DNA of 64,000 nucleotides from Streptomyces sp. F63 (GTDB taxonomy: Bacteria; Actinomycetota; Actinomycetes; Streptomycetales; Streptomycetaceae). The translations under genes were made by a program, and so were the position numbers. The notes under the pieces were generated by a model, which was given only the letters and a program-made list of their open reading frames with translations, had not been told where the DNA came from and searched no databases. The stretch spans positions 41,602-105,601 of the forward strand of contig NZ_JAGPXX010000020.1 in the NCBI RefSeq assembly GCF_018070345.1, written 5' to 3'. Of the stretch, positions 51,027 to 58,967 are shown piece after piece. Positions within the stretch are counted from its first letter, which is position 1. Each line of letters opens with the position of its first letter.

Positions 51027-51989
51027 ATGGAACCGATCATCATCGTCCTGATCATCCTGGTGGTGCTCGTCTTCATCGCCCTCATGAAGACGGTGCAGGT
51101 CATCCCGCAGGCCAGCGCCGCCATCGTGGAGCGCTTCGGCCGCTACACCCGCACCCTCAACGCCGGGCTCAACATCGTCGTCCCGTTCATCGACTCGATC
51201 CGCAACCGCATCGACCTCCGCGAACAGGTCGTGCCGTTCCCGCCGCAGCCGGTGATCACCCAGGACAACCTGGTCGTCAACATCGACACCGTCATCTACT
51301 ACCAGGTCACCGACGCCCGTGCCGCGACCTACGAGGTCGCCAGCTACATCCAGGCGATCGAGCAGCTCACCGTCACCACCCTCCGCAACATCATCGGCGG
51401 CATGGACCTGGAGCGCACCCTCACCTCCCGCGAGGAGATCAACGCGGCGCTCCGCGGCGTCCTCGACGAGGCCACCGGCAAGTGGGGCATCCGCGTCAAC
51501 CGCGTCGAGCTGAAGGCCATCGAACCGCCCACCTCCATCCAGGACTCGATGGAGAAGCAGATGCGCGCCGATCGCGACAAGCGCGCCGCGATCCTTCAGG
51601 CCGAGGGCGTCCGGCAGTCCGAGATCCTCCGCGCCGAGGGCGAGAAGCAGTCCGCCATCCTCCGCGCCGAGGGCGAGGCCAAGGCCGCCGCCCTCAAGGC
51701 CGAGGGCGAGGCCCAGGCCATCCGCACCGTCTTCGAGTCCATCCACGCCGGCGACGCCGACCAGAAGCTCCTCTCCTACCAGTACCTCCAGATGCTGCCG
51801 AAGATCGCCGAGGGCGACGCCAACAAGCTCTGGATCGTCCCGAGTGAGATCGGTGAGGCGCTCAAGGGCCTCGGCGGGGCCCTCGGCAACTTCGGCGGCG
51901 CCCCGGCGGCCCCGGCAGCCGGCAACGGCGCCCCGCGGGAGACCGCCGTCCCGCCCGCTCCGCGCCGCGAGCAGCCCCCGCTCGACTGA
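51027..51989 (+). CDS. SPFH/band 7 family protein (QmcA-like)
   Basis: A 320-residue membrane-anchored protein. One membrane helix at 3-22 (IIIVLIILVVLVFIALMKTV) is followed by the SPFH domain (QVIPQASAAIVERFGRYTRT to RVNRVELKAI) and a coiled-coil flotillin-like part with repeats AEGVRQSEILRAEGEKQSAI. It ends with a Pro/Ala tail. SPFH proteins form cage-like oligomers and partner NfeD, encoded just upstream. GGAGAGCATCC precedes the ATG at 51027. Confidence 0.93.
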   Translation: MEPIIIVLIILVVLVFIALMKTVQVIPQASAAIVERFGRYTRTLNAGLNIVVPFIDSIRNRIDLREQVVPFPPQPVITQDNLVVNIDTVIYYQVTDARAATYEVASYIQAIEQLTVTTLRNIIGGMDLERTLTSREEINAALRGVLDEATGKWGIRVNRVELKAIEPPTSIQDSMEKQMRADRDKRAAILQAEGVRQSEILRAEGEKQSAILRAEGEAKAAALKAEGEAQAIRTVFESIHAGDADQKLLSYQYLQMLPKIAEGDANKLWIVPSEIGEALKGLGGALGNFGGAPAAPAAGNGAPRETAVPPAPRREQPPLD

Positions 51990-52047
51990 TCCGGCGGCCG
52001 CTCCGGCATGATCGGTGCAGCAGGCACCGATCACGGAGAGGCACGGC

Positions 52048-52815
52048 GTGGGTATCTGGGAAGCGGTCGCGGTCCTCGCCGCAGGCATCGGCGCCGGGAC
52101 GATCAACACCATCGTCGGCTCCGGCACGCTCATCACCTTCCCGGTGCTGCTCGCCACGGGCCTGCCGCCGATCACCGCCAACGTCTCCAACAACCTGGGT
52201 CTCGTCCCCGGGTCCGTCAGCGGCGCCATCGGCTACCGCCGCGAACTCGCCGGGCAGGGGCGGCGGATCGTCCGTCTCGGCGCCGCGGCGTTCACCGGCG
52301 GCCTCACCGGAGCCCTGCTGCTGCTCTCCCTGCCTTCCCGGGCCTTCGACGCGATCGTGCCCGTCCTCATCGCCCTGGCCCTCGTCCTGGTCGTCCTGCA
52401 GCCGCGGCTCGGGCGAGCGATCCAGCGCCGGCGCGAGCGGACGGGAAGCGGCGCCCACCGGGACGGCGGCCCGCTGCTGCCCCTCGGCATCCTGCTGTCG
52501 AGCGTGTACGGCGGCTACTTCGGCGCCGCCCAGGGCGTCATCTACCTGTCGCTGATGGGACTGCTGCTCAGCGAGGACCTCCAGCGGATCAACGCCGTCA
52601 AGAACGCCCTCGCGGTCGTCGTCAACGGCGTCGCCGCCCTCGTGTTCCTCTTCGTCGCGGATTTCGACTGGCCGGCGGTCCTGCTCATCGCCGCCGGCTC
52701 CGCGCTCGGCGGACAGATCGGCGCCAAGGTCGGGCGCCGTCTGCCGCCGGCCGTCCTCCGCGGCGTCATCGTGGCCGTGGGAACCGCCGCCATCGTCCTC
52801 CTGCTGCTCCGCTGA
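52048..52815 (+). CDS. TauE/SafE family sulfite/anion exporter
   Basis: A 255-residue membrane protein of eight predicted helices. The family repeats are visible as AGTINTIVGSGTLITFPVLL (near 14-33) and GGYFGAAQGVIYLSLMGLLL (near 156-175), each holding the G-x-x-x-G and Q/N transport residues. TauE/SafE proteins move sulfur-containing anions outward. The start GTG at 52048 follows GGAGAGG. The stop is in the left arm of a terminator. Confidence 0.92.
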   Translation: MGIWEAVAVLAAGIGAGTINTIVGSGTLITFPVLLATGLPPITANVSNNLGLVPGSVSGAIGYRRELAGQGRRIVRLGAAAFTGGLTGALLLLSLPSRAFDAIVPVLIALALVLVVLQPRLGRAIQRRRERTGSGAHRDGGPLLPLGILLSSVYGGYFGAAQGVIYLSLMGLLLSEDLQRINAVKNALAVVVNGVAALVFLFVADFDWPAVLLIAAGSALGGQIGAKVGRRLPPAVLRGVIVAVGTAAIVLLLLR

Positions 52816-52850
52816 GCATCCGCCGGGCAGCGGCCCGACGGATGCTCAGC
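52811..52850. terminator. Bidirectional hairpin terminator
   Basis: GCTGAGCATCCG (52811-52822) and CGGATGCTCAGC (52839-52850), perfect over 12 bases; the TauE stop codon lies inside the left arm. It serves the converging TauE (+) and HNH (-) genes. Confidence 0.8.
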
Positions 52851-52868
52851 GACGCCCGGCGGCCCGGC

Positions 52869-53378
52869 TCAGGCAGGCTGCGGCAGCCACTCCGGAAGGG
52901 CGTCCCGGCCCTCGCCGCGCCCGCCGACCGCCAGCAGCAGCGCGTCCGCCGGTGTCGGCTCGAACGGCCTGCTGAGCAGCCGCATCCCCGCCTGCTCCGG
53001 AGTCCGGTTCGCCTTGCGGTGATTGTCCTCGGCGCAGGCCGCGACCGTGTTCAGCCAGGTGTCACCGCCCCCGCGGGACCGCGGCACCACATGGTCCACG
53101 GTCGTCGCCCGCCGCCCGCAGTACGCGCACCGGTGCCGGTCCCGTACGAGCACACCCCGCCGGGACCAGGGCGCCCGTTGTCGGAACGGCACCCGGACGT
53201 ACCGGCAGAGCCTGATCACCTGCGGCACCGGTACCTCGACGGCCGCGGCACGGACGCGGAGACCGGGGTGGGCCTGTTCGACGACCGCCTTGTCCTGCAG
53301 TACCAGCACCACCGCACGCCGCAGCGACACCGTCGACAGCGGCTCGAAGCTCGCGTTGAGCACCAGCGTCTCGCGCAT
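52869..53378 (-). CDS. HNH endonuclease family protein
   Basis: A 169-residue protein. The HNH core is CAYCGRRATTVDHVVPRSRG, with WLNTVAACAEDNHRKANRTP after it, giving the C-x2-C pairs and the D-H and N-H catalytic residues. The N-terminal half MRETLVLNASFEPLSTVSLR is the normal start of a common actinobacterial HNH family with unknown target. ATG at 53378 has a GGTGGGCGGG upstream. It is often annotated as a restriction enzyme, but no methylase is near. Confidence 0.9.
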   Translation of the reverse strand: MRETLVLNASFEPLSTVSLRRAVVLVLQDKAVVEQAHPGLRVRAAAVEVPVPQVIRLCRYVRVPFRQRAPWSRRGVLVRDRHRCAYCGRRATTVDHVVPRSRGGGDTWLNTVAACAEDNHRKANRTPEQAGMRLLSRPFEPTPADALLLAVGGRGEGRDALPEWLPQPA

Positions 53379-53562
53379 CCCGCCCACCTTCCGCTCATGC
53401 CCCGCCCGTGGCGGCGGACCGGGATCAACTCTGACCGGGCCCACCCGCCGCGACAACGCAATTTCCCGCACGGATACGGGAAACGGCGCACGGCACCGGA
53501 GTGAACGGCCGGCACTGACGGGCCGGCGGAGCGGCGCCCGGCGCCCCCCTGCGGACAGCACT

Positions 53563-53594
53563 CCGCCCCGCCCACCAAACGGTGGACGGGGCGG
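53563..53594 (-). terminator. Hairpin terminator after the PEBP gene
   Basis: Arms 53563-53576 and 53581-53594 pair over 14 bases with one mismatch and an AAAC loop. Confidence 0.7.
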
Positions 53595-53607
53595 CAGGGC
53601 GGCGGCG

Positions 53608-54147
53608 TCAGAGCGGCGCCGGAACGGCGTACTCACTCACGATGTGCGCCCGCGCGAGCGTGTGGAACCGCAGGTTGAAGCCCACCACGGCCGGCGTGGC
53701 GTCCGCGTCCGGCCCCAGCTTCTCGGTGTCCACGGCGTACACCGTGAAGACGTAGCGGTGCGCCGGGTCGCCGGGCGGCGGGGCCGCACCGCCGAACTCC
53801 CGCTCGCCGTAGTCGTTCCGCACGTGCACGGCCCCCTCCGGGAGCCCGGTGAACGCACCGCCGCCCGCGCCGCGCGGCAGCTCGGTGACCGTCGCCGGGA
53901 TGTCGAAGAGCGACCAGTGCCAGAAGCCGCTGCCCGTCGGCGCATCCGGGTCGTAGCAGGTCACCGCGAAGCTCTTGGTCTCCGGGGGAAAACCGGACCA
54001 CCGCAGCTGCGGCGAGACGCTGCCGCCCTCGAGTGTCTGGTCCCGGCCGAGCTCGGCTCCGGGCGCCACGTCGTCGCTCACCACGGTGAACGACGGCACC
54101 GGCGGCAGGAAGTCGTGGGGGAGTGGTGGCCTCTTGGAGTCGGTCAC
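53608..54147 (-). CDS. YbhB/YbcL (PEBP) family protein
   Basis: A 179-residue protein of the phosphatidylethanolamine-binding fold. The typical segments are SPQLRWSGFPPETKSFAVTC (about 45-64), YDPDAPTGSGFWHW (65-78), a NDYGEREFGGAAPPPGDPAH stretch near 112-131 and HRYVFTVYAVD. The D-P-D-A-P and GxxHR ligand-pocket residues are conserved. There is no signal peptide. Bacterial members have no firm function. GTG at 54147 is the start. Confidence 0.92.
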   Translation of the reverse strand: MTDSKRPPLPHDFLPPVPSFTVVSDDVAPGAELGRDQTLEGGSVSPQLRWSGFPPETKSFAVTCYDPDAPTGSGFWHWSLFDIPATVTELPRGAGGGAFTGLPEGAVHVRNDYGEREFGGAAPPPGDPAHRYVFTVYAVDTEKLGPDADATPAVVGFNLRFHTLARAHIVSEYAVPAPL

Positions 54148-54186
54148 GTCGAAACCTCCGGATCGGTGATCACGTCACCTCCGAGC

Positions 54187-54969
54187 CTAGAACCAATTGC
54201 GCTTCCCGCCGACCTCCGCCAGCCACGCGTTGAGGTAGGCCGCCCAGTCCGTCTGCTGGTAGGAGTTCAGCCCCACGGTGAACGCCCGGTAGGAGTCGGT
54301 CCCCTCGGTGAAGAGCCCCGGCCGCTTGTCCATCTCCAGGATGACGTCCATCTCGCCGCTGTCCGCGACGAACGTCAACTCGACCTGGTTCAGCCCCCGG
54401 TACTGCTGCGGCGCGAAGAACTCGATCTCCTGGTAGAACGGCAGCCGCTGCCGCGTCCCCCGGATGTGCCCCCGCTCCAGGTCGGCGCTCTTGAAACGGA
54501 AGCCGAGCGAACCGAAGGCGTCCAGGATGGCCTGCTGGGCGGGCAGCGGGTGGACGTTGACGGGGTCGAGGTCACCGGAGTCCACGGCCCGCGCGATCTC
54601 CAGCTCCGTCGTCACCCCCACGTCCATCCCCGTCAGGTGCCGCCCCATGAACATCGTGACGGGCGTCTCCCACGGGACGTCCAGAGCGAACGGGACCGAG
54701 TGCACGGCGCCCGCCTGCACCTCGAAGGCACCGCCGAGCCGCTGCTTGTGGAACGCGATGTCCTGCTTGTACTCCTGGTCGCCGCTCTCCACCTCGACCC
54801 GCGCCTGCAGGCCCACCGACAACCCTTCGATCTGCTGGGCCACCGAGCCGCCCTGGATACGGACCTCGCCCTGGACGATCCCGCCCGGCACCACGTTCTG
54901 CTCCGTGAGCACCGTCTCCACCGACGCTCCGCCGGCACCCAAGCTCGCGAGCAGCTTCTTGAAGGCCAT
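54187..54969 (-). CDS. Spo0M family sporulation protein (arrestin-like)
   Basis: A 260-residue soluble protein starting MAFKKLLASLGAGGASVETVL, the normal start of Spo0M. The two beta-sandwich (arrestin-like) halves cover about 15-125 and 130-230; segments ILDAFGSLGFRFKSADLERG and EIEFFAPQQYRGLNQVELTF are family-typical. In Bacillus it modulates sporulation and cell envelope traits; the role in Streptomyces is open. Upstream is a 210-base gap before the divergent mpg gene. Confidence 0.93.
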   Translation of the reverse strand: MAFKKLLASLGAGGASVETVLTEQNVVPGGIVQGEVRIQGGSVAQQIEGLSVGLQARVEVESGDQEYKQDIAFHKQRLGGAFEVQAGAVHSVPFALDVPWETPVTMFMGRHLTGMDVGVTTELEIARAVDSGDLDPVNVHPLPAQQAILDAFGSLGFRFKSADLERGHIRGTRQRLPFYQEIEFFAPQQYRGLNQVELTFVADSGEMDVILEMDKRPGLFTEGTDSYRAFTVGLNSYQQTDWAAYLNAWLAEVGGKRNWF

Positions 54970-55178
54970 GTCCGCCTCTTCCTCCCCTGGGCGAGCCCTG
55001 TCCGGACTCGCTCGAACCGTCGATCCCTACATACGCGGAACAGCGCACCGGCGGTTCCCGCCCGGTCCCGCACCGCACCCGCACCGGAGCCCCGCCGGCC
55101 GGACGCGCTCCGCTGCCCCCATGCTCCCGTATCGCACCCGCCCGCCCGGCACCGCCCGGTGCATTACGCTCGGTCGGC

Positions 55179-55487
55179 ATGCTCGACCACCACCGGGGAG
55201 GAACCCCCGAGCCGCCCGCCCGGCTCGACCGCACACCCCTGACGCGCGACTTCTTCGACCGCCCCGTGCTGGAGGTCGCCCCCGATCTCCTCGGGCGCGT
55301 CCTGGTCCGCAACACGCCCGGGGGTCCGGTGGAGCTCCGCCTGACGAAGGTAGAGGCCTACGACGGCGAGTCCGACCCGGGCTCCCACGCCTACCGGGGG
55401 CGCACGGAGCGCAATGCGTCAATGTTCGGCCCCCCGGGCCACGCGTATGTCTACTTCATCTACGGCATGTCAAGGCGATCAGCATGA
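55179..55487 (+). pseudogene. mpg: Host DNA-3-methyladenine glycosylase, 5' part (interrupted)
   Basis: The first 97 codons of the host gene are intact: FDRPVLEVAPDLLGRVLVRN, TKVEAYDGESDP with the catalytic Glu, GSHAYRGRT and FGPPGHAYVYFIYGM. After the ATG codon at 55467 the sequence is foreign: five more codons (SRRSA) and TGA at 55485-55487. The enzyme normally removes 3-methyladenine and hypoxanthine from DNA by N-glycosidic cleavage. Without the C-terminal half, which provides part of the base pocket and DNA-binding surface, it cannot be active. The missing half is at 63269-63628 on the far side of the island. Confidence 0.9.
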
Positions 55488-56095
55488 ACGTTGACCTCCT
55501 CGCCCACCCTGCCGAAGAGGTCGCTCCCAAGCTGCTCGGGAGTGTCCTCACCTGCAAGACCCCCGAGGGGACCGTGAGCATTGCCATCACGGAGACAGAG
55601 GCGTACTCCGGTACGGCTGATCCAGCCTCCCACGCCTACCGGGGCCGGACACCCCGCAACGCCGTCATGTTCGGACCCGCAGGACACCTGTACGTCTACC
55701 GTTCCCACGGTCTTCACTGGTGCGCCAATGTCGTCACCGGGACGGACGGCATCGCCTCGGCTGTCCTCATCCGGGCAGGCAGGGTCATCGAGGGGGAAGA
55801 CCTGGCACGCAAGCGACGAGGGAAGAGGGTCGAGAGTCCACGGCTTGCCCGAGGTCCGGGGAACTTCTGCCAGGCACTCGGCATCACGGCGGAGCACAAC
55901 GGCGCAGACCTCCTGACAGGTACCTCGGTCGTGTTGTCCGAGGGTGAGCCGGTACCTGCCGCGCTCATCCAGGTTGGTCCTCGGGTAGGCGTGAGCAAGG
56001 CCCACGACTGGCAACACCGGTTCTACCTCGCCGGTGATCCAACGGTCTCGGCGTACCGACTGAGCCCGAGAGCCAAGCCGCCCGCCGGAGCCTGA
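55484..56095 (+). CDS. mpg: Island-encoded DNA-3-methyladenine glycosylase (replacement copy)
   Basis: A complete 203-residue Mpg/AAG-type glycosylase. Motifs: EEVAPKLLGSVL (11-22), TETEAY with catalytic Glu39 and Tyr41, ASHAYRGRTPRNAVMFGPAG (48-67), YVYRSHGLHWCANVV with Asn82, ASAVLIRAG (91-99), RGPGNFCQALGI and HRFYLAGDPTVSAYR. It is clearly a homolog of the host protein but far from identical and shorter at the N-terminus. The ATG at 55484 overlaps the TGA of the interrupted host ORF (ATGA), with AAGG at 55472-55475 as a weak ribosome binding site, so it depends on the host promoter and translational coupling. Confidence 0.93.
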   Translation: MNVDLLAHPAEEVAPKLLGSVLTCKTPEGTVSIAITETEAYSGTADPASHAYRGRTPRNAVMFGPAGHLYVYRSHGLHWCANVVTGTDGIASAVLIRAGRVIEGEDLARKRRGKRVESPRLARGPGNFCQALGITAEHNGADLLTGTSVVLSEGEPVPAALIQVGPRVGVSKAHDWQHRFYLAGDPTVSAYRLSPRAKPPAGA

Positions 56096-56468
56096 GCCGC
56101 TGTGCGCCTCGCTCACGGCTCGCCGGTAAGTCGGTGCGGAGCTGGGTCAGAAGACGGGTGATCGCTCGCGAGCGTGGCACGTGACGCGTTCCTGGCCGGG
56201 TGAGCGACTGCCGACGGGCGCCGACTCGGGCCGGACGGGTGGGGGAGGGCCGGGCACATCAGCGGATGGCCGAACAGAGCAGCACCACACGGGAGGGCTC
56301 CCTGAACGGGGTCGTCCTCCCTCCTTCGTGTACGATCCCTCGGCCAGGTCGCCGCCGTCGCTCCCGACTGCACGAGACCGAGTCCAGGCCCGAAGGTTTG
56401 GGCGCCCACCTGTGAAGAGAGACCGTGCCATCCGTGCACGGTCCACCCCCGCAACGAAAGGGAGGCAC
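56096..56468. other. Intergenic region inside the island
   Basis: About 370 bases. It contains GTACGATCCCTCGGCC near 56330 and leads to a strong GGGAGG ribosome binding site at 56459-56464. It probably carries a promoter for the gene at 56469. No clear hairpin terminator follows the replacement mpg. Confidence 0.45.
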
Positions 56469-56906
56469 ATGTCCCGCCGTCCGGCGGGGGTCAATGGCGC
56501 ACTCTGCGCCACACAGGAAGGGACTGCCACAGTGGGACGTATCCCATTCCAGTTCGAGGGCGACTTCGCCGCCGTGTCTCAGGAGGAGTACAAGCGGCGA
56601 GCGAGAGACCCGCGCTTCGACTACGCCCACCGCGTCGAGTACGCGGCCATGGGATGGGCGAACCAGATCGGCCACGCCGAGTTCCCACCAGGGGAGCTGA
56701 ACAAGATCCTCGCCGACAGGGACGAAAGGGTGCCGAGCAACAACGCCGTGAACAACCACGTGCGCAAAGCCAAGGGGTGGGGCTTCATCGAAGTCGGGTC
56801 CAACCGCCGGTGCCTCGTTCTGCCCATGCACCACTTCCAGAAGGGCATCGGGGACAAGACCTGCGACGAGCACGGCATACGCCCGGTGAAGCGGTTTACG
56901 CCGTAG
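56469..56906 (+). CDS. Island protein of unknown function (replication/regulator-like)
   Basis: A 145-residue protein, or 124 residues from a GTG at 56532 (MGRIPFQFEGDFAAVSQEEY). The ATG at 56469 has the better ribosome binding site (GAAAGGGAGG), while the conserved-looking part begins at the GTG. The segment YAAMGWANQIGHAEFPPGEL, then NAVNNHVRKAKGWGFIEVGS, looks like a winged helix in which the second helix is NAVNNHVRKAK. Such proteins occur in actinomycete mobile elements and phages. It may regulate the island or assist replication; no direct evidence shows which. Confidence 0.75.
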   Translation: MSRRPAGVNGALCATQEGTATVGRIPFQFEGDFAAVSQEEYKRRARDPRFDYAHRVEYAAMGWANQIGHAEFPPGELNKILADRDERVPSNNAVNNHVRKAKGWGFIEVGSNRRCLVLPMHHFQKGIGDKTCDEHGIRPVKRFTP

Positions 56907-57084
56907 CCCACAGGTGGAGGCTGTCGGTCACTCGGGGCACTGACACGCAACGCGTGCCGATCAGAGGGCGAACGACACGCGGCACCTGTAAGCGCAGGGC
57001 GTTGACCAGGGAAGATGTGCCGCCCCTTCTTGATCTCTCTTGAGTGCACTGAAAGCCATACGTACAGCAGCCAGCCGAAGGGGC

Positions 57085-57332
57085 GGCCGGAAGGCCGCCA
57101 CAGCCGAAGCGGTCAACGGTAGGGCGACCCCCTTCGGGGCCGACAGGGCGAAGCCCCTTGGCTCAGCGGCGAACAAAAGTGGGGGCGCGGCAGCGCCCCC
57201 CTTGCGTGAGAGGCAGCGGCAAAGGAGTAATCGGCAGGGACGGCCGGATGGCCGCCACAGTTCGAAGATTTACGACGGAGCGGCCCCGCAGGGGCCGACA
57301 GGAGCAAACCCAAGGGGGCGCTACCGCGCCCC
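57085..57332. repeat. Duplicated hairpin-rich block
   Basis: Three matching elements occur in the same order twice. GGCCGG-A(A/T)-GGCCGCCACAG: 57085-57103 and 57242-57260. GGGGCCGACAGG: 57136-57147 and 57291-57302. GGGGGCGC-hairpin-GCGCCCC: 57181-57201 and 57314-57332. Spacing shifts from 157 to 155 to 133 bases, so small deletions followed the duplication. The region 56907-57417 has no coding capacity. It could be a replication or transfer origin-like region or a noncoding RNA locus. Confidence 0.7.
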
Positions 57333-57417
57333 ACAGGCAAGGACGTAAGACCTCAGGCGCTTGCCATACATACAAGGGGTGAGAGTCCGCCGTGGTGACG
57401 TGAGTGTGTGCCGGGGT

Positions 57418-58146
57418 CTACAGCTGCTCGAAGTGAAAGGAGCGGATGAAGCAGTCTCGCGGTTGGCCGATCGCGAAAAGGACGCAGTCGAGGACGGATT
57501 GGGCGGTCAGCGGGTCCTCTGCGGTCCGGGAGGCATGGTCCCAGGTGGAGTGGAGCGGGTCGCCGTCCGTGAAATCCGGCGGGTAGAGCGAGATGACTCG
57601 GATGCCCTCGGGGCGGAGCCGATGAGAGAGGACGTCAGCGAAGCCGGCCTGGGCGGCCTTGGCTGCGTAGAACGCAGGATGCGCCTGAGATCGGTGGTTC
57701 TGGGCTTCCGCGGCTGAGGAGACCAGGTTGACCACATCTGCACCTTCAGAAGTGCGCAGCAAGGGCAGGAAGTGCTTGACCGTCAGCAGGGTGCCGGTGG
57801 CTCCGGAAGCGACGGTGTCGTTGATCGCTTCATCGTCGGCGTCCCACAGGTCAGGGCCTTCCAGGTACCGGGCGCCATTGTTGATCAGCACATCTACCTG
57901 GTCGGCGTGAGTGGCGACCCTCTCCGCGAAGCCCCGTACGGTGGCTGGGTCAGCCAGATCACAGGCGAACGCATCCACTCGCGCACTGCTGTCGGCCGCC
58001 ACCTCGTCGGCCACCTTTTGAGCGGCAGCCAGAGTGCGAGCGGACACGAACACGCGCGCACCCATCCGGCCCGCGTGCAACGCAAACGCCCTCCCGAACC
58101 CACGCCCGGCCCCGGTAACCACCACCGTCTTCCCGGCGAGATCCAT
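57418..58146 (-). CDS. SDR family NAD(P)-dependent oxidoreductase (island)
   Basis: A 242-residue classical SDR. The cofactor motif is TGAGRGFG (10-17), the N-N-G-A motif LINNGARYLEGPDLW (about 87-101), the Ser in VVNLVSSAAEAQNH and the Tyr-x3-Lys in FYAAKAAQAG (about 152-161). It ends DCFIRSFHFEQL. A strong GAAGGAGG precedes the ATG at 58146. Cargo metabolic genes of this type are common in integrated elements; the substrate is unknown. Confidence 0.9.
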   Translation of the reverse strand: MDLAGKTVVVTGAGRGFGRAFALHAGRMGARVFVSARTLAAAQKVADEVAADSSARVDAFACDLADPATVRGFAERVATHADQVDVLINNGARYLEGPDLWDADDEAINDTVASGATGTLLTVKHFLPLLRTSEGADVVNLVSSAAEAQNHRSQAHPAFYAAKAAQAGFADVLSHRLRPEGIRVISLYPPDFTDGDPLHSTWDHASRTAEDPLTAQSVLDCVLFAIGQPRDCFIRSFHFEQL

Positions 58147-58533
58147 ACGCGCACCTCCTTCGACCTTCTTGTGTTGATCACGGTGAGGGTAACTGCGGCG
58201 TCGAACGCACCGAACCCCTCCCTCGGCTGAAGCACAGGCGGGGACATCCACTGAGCACGTCTGGGGCAGACGTGAGCACCACCTGGCCGTTTTCAAAGAG
58301 CGCCATCAAGACTTCATTTTGTGCACTCCTGCGCCGCCGCCAACGAGGCCGGGTAAGCCTGTGACCAGGCACTACGCCGCAGTCGGCTGGAGTACCGGCC
58401 GGCCTGAAAGGCCCTGAAACCGTGGCAGGATTTGAGCCGGTAAGACCCGGCGGTGGGTCGAGGCCCCTTCAAGGGGTCATACCCCACCCCTCTGGCTCTC
58501 GGCCGCTCCGCCCGCCGCTCCTACGATGCAGCC
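58147..58533. other. Intergenic region inside the island
   Basis: About 390 bases, with AT-richer stretches around 58290-58330 where the SDR promoter may lie. At 58447-58490 nested inverted repeats (GGTGGG/CCCACC around CCCCTTCAAGGGG) form a hairpin. No ORF is called. Confidence 0.45.
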
Positions 58534-58830
58534 ATGATCAAGATGTCTTGGGCGCTGGCAGGCGAGCACGCGGACGCGTGGACCGGAGTCGACATACAAG
58601 AGGGCGCAGCGGTACTGGAAGCGCGAGTCAGGGCCGTTGTCGAGGCAAGCGGCATGACTGCCGAAGCCACGCAGCACTGGCAGGAAACCTTCCTCGCACC
58701 CGTGGTCAACGGTCTGCGCACCGAGGGACAGTCGGTCCTGTCGCAGGGCGGCGGGACATGGAGCAAGGCAGCCGGGCCGATGCTCGTCTCCGTCTCGCCC
58801 GCTCCGACCGTGGCGCAGCGTGATCAGTAA
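58534..58830 (+). CDS. Small hypothetical protein (island)
   Basis: A 98-residue protein starting ATG at 58534 (MIKMSWALAGEHADAWTGVD) with a helical middle (AAVLEARVRAVVEASGMTAE) and a disordered end. Codon use is acceptable, but the ribosome binding site is weak and I recognise no family. It ends five bases before the first resolvase site, so it may be controlled by, or merely adjoin, the recombinase locus. Confidence 0.5.
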   Translation: MIKMSWALAGEHADAWTGVDIQEGAAVLEARVRAVVEASGMTAEATQHWQETFLAPVVNGLRTEGQSVLSQGGGTWSKAAGPMLVSVSPAPTVAQRDQ

Positions 58831-58834
58831 CGGG

Positions 58835-58958
58835 CGTCTCGAAAATCAAGGTTTGTGAGACGAGGCGACAGGCGCCCCAGAAGGGGGCGCAGCCCTGTTC
58901 AAAACCCGTCTCGAAACTTCCGTCTCAGACTTGATGTATTGAGACGGGTTCTGAGACG
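58835..58958. promoter_or_regulatory. res-like recombination sites of the island resolvase
   Basis: The hexamer CGTCTC and its complement GAGACG occur in facing pairs: 58835-58840 with 58857-58862 (28-base site), and 58907-58912 and 58921-58926 facing 58941-58946 and 58953-58958 (nested 26- and 52-base pairs). A 28-base first site followed by further sites, all upstream of the recombinase gene, is the layout of Tn3-type res, where site I is the crossover and II/III are accessory. The last copy ends nine bases before the ATG, so the recombinase probably represses itself. Confidence 0.7.
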
Positions 58959-58967
58959 GTCCCGGTC

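Noticed and set aside
57040..57360. CRISPR array or tRNA in the island noncoding gap
   Set aside because: The repeats are two copies of a 150-base block with hairpins, not regular short repeats with spacers; no cloverleaf with a T-loop GTTCRANYC is present.
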